This document shows positions 9,268-17,436 of a stretch of 64,000 nt of DNA, in pieces. The stretch comes from Halodesulfurarchaeum formicicum (GTDB taxonomy: Archaea > Halobacteriota > Halobacteria > Halobacteriales > Halobacteriaceae), in assembly GCF_001886955.1 (NCBI RefSeq), contig NZ_CP016804.1, positions 1,240,001 through 1,304,000 of the forward strand, given 5' to 3'. The translations under genes were made by a program, and so were the position numbers. A model generated the notes under the pieces. It had not been told where the DNA came from and searched no databases. It saw nothing but the letters and a program-made list of their open reading frames with translations. Position 1 is the stretch's first letter. Each line of letters opens with the position of its first letter.

Positions 9268-11048
9268 AATGGCTGCTCCCGTGACTCGTCACACTCACCA
9301 GTCTGCTCAAGGATGAGGGTGTACTGGTTCGGTCGAAGCTCCTGTTCGTCCGCGTACTGATCGGTCTGCGGGATGACTCCCAGTCGAAGGAGTTCGTGAT
9401 AGGCCCCCGGAGTCGGCCGATCGGGGACGAAGTTCGGTGGGCGCGGGCCGAACTCGGCGACGATCTCGTAGCCGTACTCCTCGGAGACCAGCGAGCGGAC
9501 GTATGACGCCCTGACGATTCCGTTCCGGTAGTAGGTGTCCTCGGCCAGATAGAGCAGATCACGATACCCGAGTTGGATATACGTGGGGCAGGGATCGAGT
9601 GTGTCACCCGAATCGCTCGCGCCGTAGGCGTGCTGCACAGTCATCGAGTGAGGGACCGCGGTGTCCTGGAGGTGACGTCGGTAGACCTCCAGCACAGCGT
9701 CCTCGTCAGCTTCCGTTTCGAGCCACGACACCGCGTTGTCCCGGGGCACGTCGGCGTAACCAGCCACGCCGACCCCCGCATAGAGGCCAGACGTGATCAG
9801 CAGGACCGCGAGGAGGGGGCCCGCGAGGGAGGGCCGACGATCCCAGAAGCGGGTCACCGTCCAGCCGAGCAAAATCGCGGCGAGGGGAATGGTCGGGAGC
9901 AAATGGTGGACCCGGAAATCGTGCCACCCCGAGAAGAGCAGCAGATAGCCAAATAGCGCGGTGAACACGAGTACTGCGGCCGGAGCGGACGCGGGTTTGT
10001 CTCGGAGATGCCAGAGGCTTGCCGCGACGCCGGTCACCGAGCCGACGAAAAGCGGGAGCCCCAGCGCGCTGAGGTACCCTCGCAGGAACCACCAGAGGAT
10101 GGGGGCATCCGGTCCAGTCGGGTGACTGGCCCGCGAGAGTGAGCCACCGACGATCCGTTCGACGACCAGGTCCAGTCTCCCCACGACCGCCGTGGGGAAG
10201 CTGACGAGAATGAAGAGCAGTCCCAGGAGCGCCCCGGCCAGAACCAGTCGGGGCTGAAGTCTCGCCACTCCCGATCGTCCGCTCCGGTGGACTCGGAGCA
10301 AGTGGGCCACCGCAATCACGACGATCACGGGCGCAGCCGTGAGTTTGAAGCCAATCGCCAGTCCACCCGTCACACTCGCGGCGAGGAACTGCTGGGTGTC
10401 ACCCTGGCGAACGTAGCGCCCAAGAAGCAGGATCGAGAGCAGCACCAGAAAGGTCGCGGGCATGTCCTCGCCGCCCTCGTGAGCGATGGTGAGAAAGCCA
10501 AAGGAAAGAGTCAGAAACAGGCTGGCGAGTCGCCCGGCCGGACGGGCGGCGAGTTCGACGCCGATCCGATAGGTGAGATAGACGCTGCCCACCGCGAAGA
10601 CGACGTTCGCGAGCCGCACGAGTGCAATTGACAGGGTCCAGATCCACTTGGGCGTGGTGTGCCAGGCCTCGTAGAAGCCAAAGTCCCAGGCCGGAGAGGC
10701 GAGGGCGGCAATAGCATCACCCTGGCCGGCGAACAGCGCGATCACGACGACCGGTAGCAGGAGGAATCCGTAGAGGAACGTCGTCGCCCCGAATGGGGTC
10801 CGCCCCCAGACTACGCCCGATCGGAGCGACTCCCAGCTCGGGTCCTCGATGACCGAACCGTAGGGGACCAGCGCGTCGAGAATGCGGCTGAACTCATCGC
10901 GGGTCGCGAAGTTCGGAATGCGATGCCAGAAGAAAAATCCGGTCAAAACGACTGCGAGCAGCAGAATGTAGCGGAGGAAGCGGTCAGTCCGGAGGTCGGC
11001 CACGAACTGTGACCAGCCGGCCCGAAGCAGAGCCCGAAGTGTCGCCAT
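9264..11048 (-). CDS. GT39/ArnT-type membrane glycosyltransferase-like protein
   Basis: 594 residues with about ten or eleven hydrophobic helices, an early extracytoplasmic loop with ATRDEFSRIL (the acidic pair expected in GT-C enzymes) and a soluble C-terminal portion with YIQLGYRDLLYLAED. Matches GT-C (PMT/ArnT-like) glycosyltransferases that use lipid-phosphate sugars. The start is the ATG before ATLRALLRAG; nine upstream codons are an alternative. Convergent with the glycan operon, so probably part of the same surface glycosylation locus. Acceptor unknown. Confidence 0.75.
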   Translation of the reverse strand: MATLRALLRAGWSQFVADLRTDRFLRYILLLAVVLTGFFFWHRIPNFATRDEFSRILDALVPYGSVIEDPSWESLRSGVVWGRTPFGATTFLYGFLLLPVVVIALFAGQGDAIAALASPAWDFGFYEAWHTTPKWIWTLSIALVRLANVVFAVGSVYLTYRIGVELAARPAGRLASLFLTLSFGFLTIAHEGGEDMPATFLVLLSILLLGRYVRQGDTQQFLAASVTGGLAIGFKLTAAPVIVVIAVAHLLRVHRSGRSGVARLQPRLVLAGALLGLLFILVSFPTAVVGRLDLVVERIVGGSLSRASHPTGPDAPILWWFLRGYLSALGLPLFVGSVTGVAASLWHLRDKPASAPAAVLVFTALFGYLLLFSGWHDFRVHHLLPTIPLAAILLGWTVTRFWDRRPSLAGPLLAVLLITSGLYAGVGVAGYADVPRDNAVSWLETEADEDAVLEVYRRHLQDTAVPHSMTVQHAYGASDSGDTLDPCPTYIQLGYRDLLYLAEDTYYRNGIVRASYVRSLVSEEYGYEIVAEFGPRPPNFVPDRPTPGAYHELLRLGVIPQTDQYADEQELRPNQYTLILEQTGECDESREQPF

Positions 11049-11073
11049 TGTGCGTTTTGAGAACGGTGGAATC

Positions 11074-11096
11074 AAAAGGATGACTATCAGTCATCC
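11074..11096 (-). terminator. Terminator-like hairpin plus T run after the MATE gene
   Basis: On the minus strand an 8-base perfect stem (GGATGACT / AGTCATCC, loop GAT) covers the last codons and stop of the MATE gene and is followed directly by TTTT. It lies between two minus-strand genes. Seen in sequence; termination is inferred. Confidence 0.45.
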
Positions 11097-12544
11097 AGGG
11101 GCTCGGGAGTCGGTTCGGACTCGACCACGTTCTCGGTCCAGGTCCCACGCAGGAAGTAAAGGGAGGCTGCGACCATCGAGAGCACGTTCGAGAGCGCGAT
11201 GGCATACCAGACCCCAGTCGCGCCCATGCCGGCCCAGACGAGCAGGGCGTAGGCCGGCGGAAGGCGGAACACCCACAAGGAGAGGATGGCAAAGAGCATC
11301 GCCAGCCGGGTAGAACCACTCCCTCGGAAGGCCCCCTGAACGACCTGGAAGACCCCGATGAACAGGAAAGTCGGCCCGATAATCCGGAGATAGTCCGCCC
11401 CGATAGCGATGACGTCCGGTTCGCCAGGGATGAATGCGGCAGTGATCGGTTCCGCAAAAACGTACGCGAGGACACTCAAGAGGGCCAGCACCCCGACGAC
11501 GATCCCGCTACTGTACCCGACGGCTTGCTTCGCCCGGTCGACCTGTTCGTTGCCGAGGTTCTGTCCGACCACAGTCTCGGTCCCGCGAGCCAGCCCGAGG
11601 GCCGGCAGGAAGACAAGGGAGTTCAGTCGGTTGCCGATACCGAGGGCAGCCACGGCGTCGTCGCCCGCGAGGGCCACAAGCGCGGTCAAAACGGTGACCC
11701 CGAGAGCCCGGGTGGACTGTTCGACACTCGAGGGGGCGCCCAGCCGGATGATTCGGCGAACCATCTCACGTTCCAGTATTAGATCAGAAAGCGAGAGGTG
11801 GATGCCAACCCGCCCGGAGAACAACCAGGCCATGCCGAAAATGGCCCCGACACCCCGAGAGAAGACCGTGGCGATGGCTGCTCCTTGCACGCCGAATCCG
11901 GTGAACCCAGTCACGCCGTACAGCCACGCCTGCAGACCCTCAAGGCCGAGCCAGGCCAGGAGAACGTTCTCCTCGAATCCCAGGATCAGGAACGGGTCCA
12001 GCAAGACGTTCAGGGCGACACCGAAGGCCATCAAGTAGAGAGGCGTACGGGTGTCCCCCCAGCCACGGAGCAGCGCCTGGAAGATGAAGAAGCCGAACAT
12101 GAAGACCACGCCAAGGAAGATCGTCCGCGTGTACTCGACGGCGAGTAGATACTCGGTCGATCCCGGCCTCGCCCCCACCAGATCCACGAGCCACGGCGTG
12201 AGGGCAAACCCCACGATGGAGAAGAACGCGGCAACCACGACCACGAAGGCGATCGTCTGCCCGGCCGCGTAATCCACCAGTTCGGACTTGCCAGCGCCCT
12301 TGTACTGGGCAACGAGCACCGTGCCAGCTACCGTGAATCCCCCGGCAACGGAGATCATCAGAAAGACCAGCGGCCAGGAGTACGAGAGCGCCGAGACGGC
12401 TTCCTGTCCGACCCGGCCCACCCAGAAGGTATCGGCCAGGTTGTAGCCGACCTGGAGCATCTGGGAGAGCACGATCGGGAGCGAGAGGACGACCAGGGGC
12501 TTCAGCAAAGCCCCGTCGGTGACGTTGACCTCGCGGTTGCTCAC
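11087..12544 (-). CDS. MATE family multidrug/Na+ efflux transporter
   Basis: About 485 residues with twelve predicted helices in two repeats (each beginning LPIVLSQMLQVGYNLADTFW-like or RLGAPSSVEQSTRAL). The motif NLADTFWVGRVG is typical of the DinF/NorM-like MATE group. The GTG start before SNREVNVTDG is preferred because the upstream in-frame residues are not family-like, but it is uncertain. A second MATE of the same type lies at 46814-48250. Confidence 0.88.
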   Translation of the reverse strand: MSNREVNVTDGALLKPLVVLSLPIVLSQMLQVGYNLADTFWVGRVGQEAVSALSYSWPLVFLMISVAGGFTVAGTVLVAQYKGAGKSELVDYAAGQTIAFVVVVAAFFSIVGFALTPWLVDLVGARPGSTEYLLAVEYTRTIFLGVVFMFGFFIFQALLRGWGDTRTPLYLMAFGVALNVLLDPFLILGFEENVLLAWLGLEGLQAWLYGVTGFTGFGVQGAAIATVFSRGVGAIFGMAWLFSGRVGIHLSLSDLILEREMVRRIIRLGAPSSVEQSTRALGVTVLTALVALAGDDAVAALGIGNRLNSLVFLPALGLARGTETVVGQNLGNEQVDRAKQAVGYSSGIVVGVLALLSVLAYVFAEPITAAFIPGEPDVIAIGADYLRIIGPTFLFIGVFQVVQGAFRGSGSTRLAMLFAILSLWVFRLPPAYALLVWAGMGATGVWYAIALSNVLSMVAASLYFLRGTWTENVVESEPTPEPLDD

Positions 12545-12711
12545 GATCCTCGCCCCGTATCCATCACACCGGGTTCTCCGCACCGATTCGACCACACGAT
12601 GGCACCAAAAGCAGCAAATGAGGAGGAGTCGAGAAGCGGTCCGGACACCGTCTGCATCGTGGTATTGAATGACCGTTCAGTCTCTATAAGGGCTTCGTCC
12701 CGCGCCCGCGA

Positions 12712-13575
12712 TCACTCGCCACTAACGGTGATGACCGGCACTGGAGCCGTGCGAACGGTCCGCTCGGCCACGCTCCCCAGTAGAATCCGATCGGTGCCAC
12801 GCCGGCCAGTCGTCCCCATAACCACGGCGTGGATCCCGAGTTCGTCGATCGTCTCCCGAATGGCCTCGACTGGATCCCCACGCTCGATGTGGGTCGCTGG
12901 TTCCGCGACGCCCATGGATTCAGCGACGTCGAGGACGGTTTCGACGGCTTCGGAAGCGGCCTCCTCGCCCACCACTTCGTCCGCAAGGAGACTCCGTTCG
13001 GGCCCATCCTCCGGTGTGACGGCGAGTACGTGAACGTCGGCGTCGATTAACCCCGCCAGAGACAGTCCATGTCGGGCCGCCCGACGGGCAGGCTCGCTCC
13101 CGTCCGTTGGCAGTAGAATCCGTTCGTACGGGAATGTCAGCGTCTCCTCGTCGGGTCGCATCCGGGCGGTGAGCACTGGTACCGAAGCGAGTCTGAGGAC
13201 CTTCTCCGAGACACTCCCGAGCATGTATCGCGACAGGCCAGTCCGTCCGTGGGTGGGCTGAACGATCAGATCGTAGCCGTACTCCTCTGCGTACGCCGCG
13301 ATCGTCGGAGCCGGATTGCCCTGCACCACGTCGGTCTCGTAAGGCGTGGCGAGCGTGTCGAGCACCTGTGCCGCCTCCTCGACGACCTCCCTGCCTTTCC
13401 CCACGAGTGTATCGACAGTTTGGTTGCCAACACGGGTGATGCTGTAGCGAGTCGTATCCGCAACGTAGAGCACCCGAATCGTGGCGTCGAACCGGTGGGC
13501 AATCTCACTCGCGTGGTGAAGAATCGCGGCTGCCCCGTCGCTACCGTCGAAGGGCAAGAGGATGTCGTCGTACAT
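12712..13575 (-). CDS. Universal stress protein, two tandem UspA domains
   Basis: 287 residues. Domain 1 starts MYDDILLPFDGSDGAA and has THGRTGLSRYMLGSVSEKV; domain 2 starts RILLPTDGSEPARRAA and ends GTTGRRGTDRILLGSVAERT. Both keep the G-x2-G-x9-G(S/T) nucleotide-binding pattern. Soluble and cytoplasmic. Compared with the UspA at 1149-2042 it is a separate paralogue with different signature loops. Confidence 0.9.
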   Translation of the reverse strand: MYDDILLPFDGSDGAAAILHHASEIAHRFDATIRVLYVADTTRYSITRVGNQTVDTLVGKGREVVEEAAQVLDTLATPYETDVVQGNPAPTIAAYAEEYGYDLIVQPTHGRTGLSRYMLGSVSEKVLRLASVPVLTARMRPDEETLTFPYERILLPTDGSEPARRAARHGLSLAGLIDADVHVLAVTPEDGPERSLLADEVVGEEAASEAVETVLDVAESMGVAEPATHIERGDPVEAIRETIDELGIHAVVMGTTGRRGTDRILLGSVAERTVRTAPVPVITVSGE

Positions 13576-13716
13576 GCGTGGGCTAATCAGACGGCAGGTT
13601 TCCCCAAATAGGTTGTTGCCGGGAAAATACCGGAATCGAACCCACCGCAGGCCTGGTTTTCACCGGCTGGGAACGGTCATGCGAGTATTTGTTGGACCGC
13701 TATCAAATACATACTG

Positions 13717-14142
13717 ATGCAGTTCGACGAATTCACCGGAACGGTCCAGCACCGCCTGTCCTTTCCAGGCACCGGCGAGACGCTTCGGGCCATCAGAGCG
13801 ACACTCATGACCCTCGGGGAACGGATTCCCGAGGGCAATGCAGCGGACCTGGCCGCCTCGCTCCCGATGGAGATCAAGTGGTACATGACTGGCGCAGTTA
13901 CCGAGCATGGGCAGCGATTCGACTGGCCGGAGTTTCTCACCCGTGTTAGCGAAATCGAGAACGCGGACCGGGCGGACGCTGCCTACCACGCCCGCGTCAT
14001 CATCGATCTGGTGCACGAGGAGGTTCCGGCCTCGGATTTCCGGCAACTCCGGGATGCGCTGCCCGAAAGCGAGTCCGACGAGGGGTGGGGGTCGCTCTTC
14101 GAGATCGTCGACAGTGGTGGGTACAGTGGCGGCGAGGAGTAA
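13717..14142 (+). CDS. DUF2267 family protein
   Basis: 141 residues starting MQFDEFTGTVQHRLSFPGTG, with ALRAIRATLMTLGERIPEG-like and LAASLPMEIKWYMTG motifs matching DUF2267, an all-helical family of unknown function. Upstream sequence (atcaaatacatactg) is AT-rich and could hold the promoter. The DASS transporter gene follows after 30 bases in the same direction, so the two may share a transcript. Confidence 0.8.
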   Translation: MQFDEFTGTVQHRLSFPGTGETLRAIRATLMTLGERIPEGNAADLAASLPMEIKWYMTGAVTEHGQRFDWPEFLTRVSEIENADRADAAYHARVIIDLVHEEVPASDFRQLRDALPESESDEGWGSLFEIVDSGGYSGGEE

Positions 14143-14172
14143 GCCAACTCCTGATCCACGTCCTCTGGCCCG

Positions 14173-15672
14173 ATGAGCGAAACCACCTCGTACAACCGCC
14201 GGCAGCAGATCGGCCTGGGACTTGGCCCGGTCCTGTTCGTCCTGACCTCCCTTTTTGTCACCCCGGCTGGCCTCCAGCCCGCAGCAAACGCGGTCCTGGC
14301 GAGCACACTCTGGATCGCAACGTGGTGGGTGACGGAGGCGGCCCCCATTCCGGTCACCAGCCTGCTTCCCATCGTCCTCTTTCCGGTTCTTGGCGTCACA
14401 AGCGTCGAGGGGGCAACGGCTCCGTACGCCAACCCAATCGTGTTTCTCTTTCTGGGCGGGTTTCTGGTCGCGCTCGCGATCGAACGTTGGGGACTCCATC
14501 GCCGAATCGCCCTGGGATTGCTCGTCCGTTTTGGGACCGACTCCCGACGGCTGATTCTGGGATTCATGCTCATCACCGCCTTCCTCTCGATGTGGCTTTC
14601 GAACACCGCCACCGCAATGATGATGGTCCCCATCGGGATGGGCGTGGTGGCCCAGCGACAGGCCCTTCGAGAGCCAACACAAGCAAACCCGTTAGCGGGT
14701 CGGACGGCTGACGTTCTGGATGCCGGCTCGGTCGAGCAGTCGAACTTCGGGACGGCCCTGTTGCTCGGGATCGCCTATGCGGCCTCGATCGGCGGGGTCG
14801 CGACCCTCATCGGTACCCCGCCCAATGCCATTCTAGCTGGTGTCGCCCGCGCGCAACTCGGAATCCAGATCGGGTTCGTCGAGTGGATGCAGTTCGGACT
14901 CCCGCTGGCGGTTGGTGTTCTGCTCGTCACCTGGGTCCTGCTCCTTCGCCTGGTCCCACCCGAAGAGACGGTTCTCCCGACGGGGCACGAGCAGATCCGA
15001 TCCGAACTAAAAGCCCTTGGCCCGATGGGCACCGGCGAACGGCGAGTCGTGGCAGTCTTCCTGTTTCTCGTCCTCGGATGGTTGCTCCGACCGTTCGTCC
15101 TTGAGCCACTCATCCCAGGGCTCACCGACACGGTAATCGCCGTGGTCGCCGGCATACTGGTCTTTTTGGTCCCGGTCGATCTCCGTCGCGGCGAGTTTCT
15201 CCTTCGGTGGCAGGACACGACGCGAGTTCCCTGGGGCGTGTTGGTCCTTTTCGGAGCCGGGTTCTCGATCGCGAACGCGTTCCAGGTGAGTGGGCTCTCA
15301 GCCTGGATCGCCGGCCACTTCGTCGGCCTCCGGGGCGTGGAGTTCATCTGGGTCCTCCTCGCGATTGCCACGCTCGTCGTCTTCCTCTCGGAAATCGCGT
15401 CGAACAGCGCCATTGCCTCGCTTTTCATCCCGATCATGGCCGGTCTCGGTGCTGCACTGCTGGTCTCCCCGCTCGCACTCATGGCAACAGTGGCCGTGGC
15501 CGCCTCCTTCGCGTTCATGCTCCCAGTAGCGACCCCACCGAACGCCATCGTCTTCGGAAGTGGCTATCTCACGATTCCGGACATGGCCCGGGTCGGCTTC
15601 TGGCTCAACCTCGTCGGGATCGCCTTTCTCACGGTCGCAAGTTCACTCTGGCTCCCAGTCGTGTGGGGCTGA
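14173..15672 (+). CDS. DASS/SLC13 family anion (dicarboxylate/sulfate-type) transporter
   Basis: 499 residues with about eleven to twelve membrane segments. Family motifs: LSNTATAMMMVPIG near residue 140, SIGGVATLIGTPPNAI near 210, EIASNSAIASLFIPIM near 408 and LPVATPPNAI near 455, the inverted-repeat substrate and sodium sites of DASS proteins. Predicted sodium-coupled uptake of a dicarboxylate or other divalent anion; which one cannot be told from sequence. Confidence 0.88.
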   Translation: MSETTSYNRRQQIGLGLGPVLFVLTSLFVTPAGLQPAANAVLASTLWIATWWVTEAAPIPVTSLLPIVLFPVLGVTSVEGATAPYANPIVFLFLGGFLVALAIERWGLHRRIALGLLVRFGTDSRRLILGFMLITAFLSMWLSNTATAMMMVPIGMGVVAQRQALREPTQANPLAGRTADVLDAGSVEQSNFGTALLLGIAYAASIGGVATLIGTPPNAILAGVARAQLGIQIGFVEWMQFGLPLAVGVLLVTWVLLLRLVPPEETVLPTGHEQIRSELKALGPMGTGERRVVAVFLFLVLGWLLRPFVLEPLIPGLTDTVIAVVAGILVFLVPVDLRRGEFLLRWQDTTRVPWGVLVLFGAGFSIANAFQVSGLSAWIAGHFVGLRGVEFIWVLLAIATLVVFLSEIASNSAIASLFIPIMAGLGAALLVSPLALMATVAVAASFAFMLPVATPPNAIVFGSGYLTIPDMARVGFWLNLVGIAFLTVASSLWLPVVWG

Positions 15673-15716
15673 ACCTCCTCGAAACCTATTCCTGCACCGA
15701 GCAATCCTCCACAGAC

Positions 15717-16184
15717 ATGGACGAACCCACTGCACGATTCCGTCGGCGCGCCCGCGAAACGCTGGGAACGACCCCTGAAGTGCGCGATCTACCGGCCGGC
15801 ACGCACAGTGCCGCCGACGCTGCAGCGGCACTCGACTGCTCGACCGAGGCCATCGTCAAGAGCATCGTCTTTCTCGCGGACGACGAGCCGGTTCTCGTCT
15901 ACACCGCCGGCCATCACGAGGTTGCGGAATCCGCCCTGGCCGCGGAACTCGATGCCGAAGGGGTCGAGCTGGCCGACCCAGAGACGGTAGAAGAAGTTAG
16001 TGGCTGGCCGATTGGTGGCGTCCCACCAGTGGGCCACGAGGTCGATCGCACGCTCATCGACCCTGCGCTCCAGCAGTTCGAGACGATCTGGGGCGGGGCT
16101 GGGACCCCGGAAACGGTCGCTGCCGTGGATCCTGCTGACCTGGTGACCGTCATCGGGGCTGACCCCGCCGACATCTTCGAGTGA
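15717..16184 (+). CDS. YbaK/EbsC-type aminoacyl-tRNA deacylase, free-standing
   Basis: 155 residues: a short helical N-terminus then a YbaK/ProX domain with CSTEAIVKSIVFLADDE (carrying the family lysine), GGVPPVGH and FETIWGGAG. Such domains hydrolyse mischarged tRNAs in trans, or occur as the INS editing domain inside bacterial prolyl-tRNA synthetases. This is notable because the ProRS in this window (50562-51779) is bacterial-type and lacks INS. The frame is open upstream within the transporter gene; the ATG 45 bases after the transporter stop is the natural start. Confidence 0.82.
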   Translation: MDEPTARFRRRARETLGTTPEVRDLPAGTHSAADAAAALDCSTEAIVKSIVFLADDEPVLVYTAGHHEVAESALAAELDAEGVELADPETVEEVSGWPIGGVPPVGHEVDRTLIDPALQQFETIWGGAGTPETVAAVDPADLVTVIGADPADIFE

Positions 16185-16195
16185 ATCGAGATGGG

Positions 16196-16570
16196 CTACC
16201 GGGTAGACCCTGTCCGGAGCAAAATAGCCGTTAGCAACACCCCGAATACCCCACCACCCACGGCTCCAGCTCCACCGGCAATTGCCATCGACGAGTCAAG
16301 CATCCATCCCGTGAGCACGCCGAGAACGCTGCCGACGAGGAAACTGAGCGCCAGGGTGAACGCGACGACGGCATGCCGCCAGTTCGCCCGATTCATAACC
16401 CCTGTCGCATAGCGTCCAGCCATCGCGCCGACCAGGAGCCCACCGGCCGCCCCGAAGCCTGCGACGAGTGCGAACGCCTCCTGGCCGGAAAGTGTCGCGA
16501 CGGTCCCACCGACGCCGGCTCCGATTACCAACCCCCCGCCGGCGGCAGACTGTTCGAGTGTTTCGACCAT
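16196..16570 (-). CDS. Small glycine-rich integral membrane protein
   Basis: 124 residues with about four hydrophobic glycine/alanine-rich helices (LVIGAGVGGTVATLSG, AFALVAGFGAAGGLLVGAMAG, VVAFTLALSFLVGSVLGVL, GAGAVGGGVFGVLLTAILL). No family recognised. The frame stays open upstream through antisense of the SRAP gene, but the ATG of MVETLEQS before the first helix is the plausible start. It would share a 108-base promoter region with the divergent SRAP gene. Confidence 0.6.
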   Translation of the reverse strand: MVETLEQSAAGGGLVIGAGVGGTVATLSGQEAFALVAGFGAAGGLLVGAMAGRYATGVMNRANWRHAVVAFTLALSFLVGSVLGVLTGWMLDSSMAIAGGAGAVGGGVFGVLLTAILLRTGSTR

Positions 16571-16678
16571 GCAGATTGTTGGTGCTCCAACATTATTAGC
16601 TTGGTACCCGTTCGAGCGGGCCTCACAGTACTGGAACCTGACGAAACGCCTACCCGCATTGCCGCCGAAGGCGAGACC

Positions 16679-17368
16679 ATGTGCGGGCGCACCTCGCTTT
16701 TCGCGGCCCAATCCACGATCGAGCGACGGTTCGACGCCGAGTTCGCGGCCCCGTACGAGGAGCGGTACAACATCTCTCCGGAGCAGGACCTCCACGTGAT
16801 CCACGACGCGACGCCGGCAACGATCACCAGCGACGAATGGGGATTCGTCCCGACCTGGGCCGAGTCTCCAGAAACGGGACCACGGCCGATCAACGCTCGC
16901 GCCGAGACAGTGTCGGAAAACCGGCTCTTTCGGGATGCCTTCGAAAGTCGGCGAGCACTCGTCATTGCCGATGGCTACTACGAGTGGGCCGGCGATCGAG
17001 GGGGCAAGCAGCCGTATCGAATCACCCGCCCCGAGGACGAACTCTTCGCGATGGCCGGACTCTGGAGCCGATGGGAGGGGAACGACCAGCCGCTCTCGAC
17101 GGTCACGATCCTCACGACCGAGGCGACGGCCCACCTGGAATCGATTCACGACCGAATGCCGGTCGTCCTGGATCGGTCGGCTGAGCGGCCCTGGCTCGAT
17201 GGCGATCTCGAAACGGCCCAGGGCCTGCTCGAAACGGCGGAGCCGACGTTACAAGCCCAGGAAATCTCGACGCTCGTGAACGACCCGTCGAACGATTCGC
17301 CTGCCGTCGTCGAACCAGTCGGGGGCGAGACGGGACAGACCGACCTCGGGAACTACGGCGCGGACTGA
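16679..17368 (+). CDS. SRAP domain protein (HMCES/YedK family) DNA abasic-site protector
   Basis: 229 residues starting MCGRTSLF, where Cys2 after Met removal is the catalytic nucleophile that forms a covalent bond with abasic sites in single-stranded DNA. Other active-site elements are present: PINARAETV (Asn), DGYYEWAG (Glu) and ESIHDRMPVVL (His). Length is normal for the family. The ATG is fixed by the requirement for Cys at position 2, although the frame is open upstream. Confidence 0.92.
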   Translation: MCGRTSLFAAQSTIERRFDAEFAAPYEERYNISPEQDLHVIHDATPATITSDEWGFVPTWAESPETGPRPINARAETVSENRLFRDAFESRRALVIADGYYEWAGDRGGKQPYRITRPEDELFAMAGLWSRWEGNDQPLSTVTILTTEATAHLESIHDRMPVVLDRSAERPWLDGDLETAQGLLETAEPTLQAQEISTLVNDPSNDSPAVVEPVGGETGQTDLGNYGAD

Positions 17369-17436
17369 CTGACGAGTGAAACGCTGTGGCCCCTCGTTCG
17401 TAAGCGGTAAACGCGCCCTCGACCAATCGATGTCCA

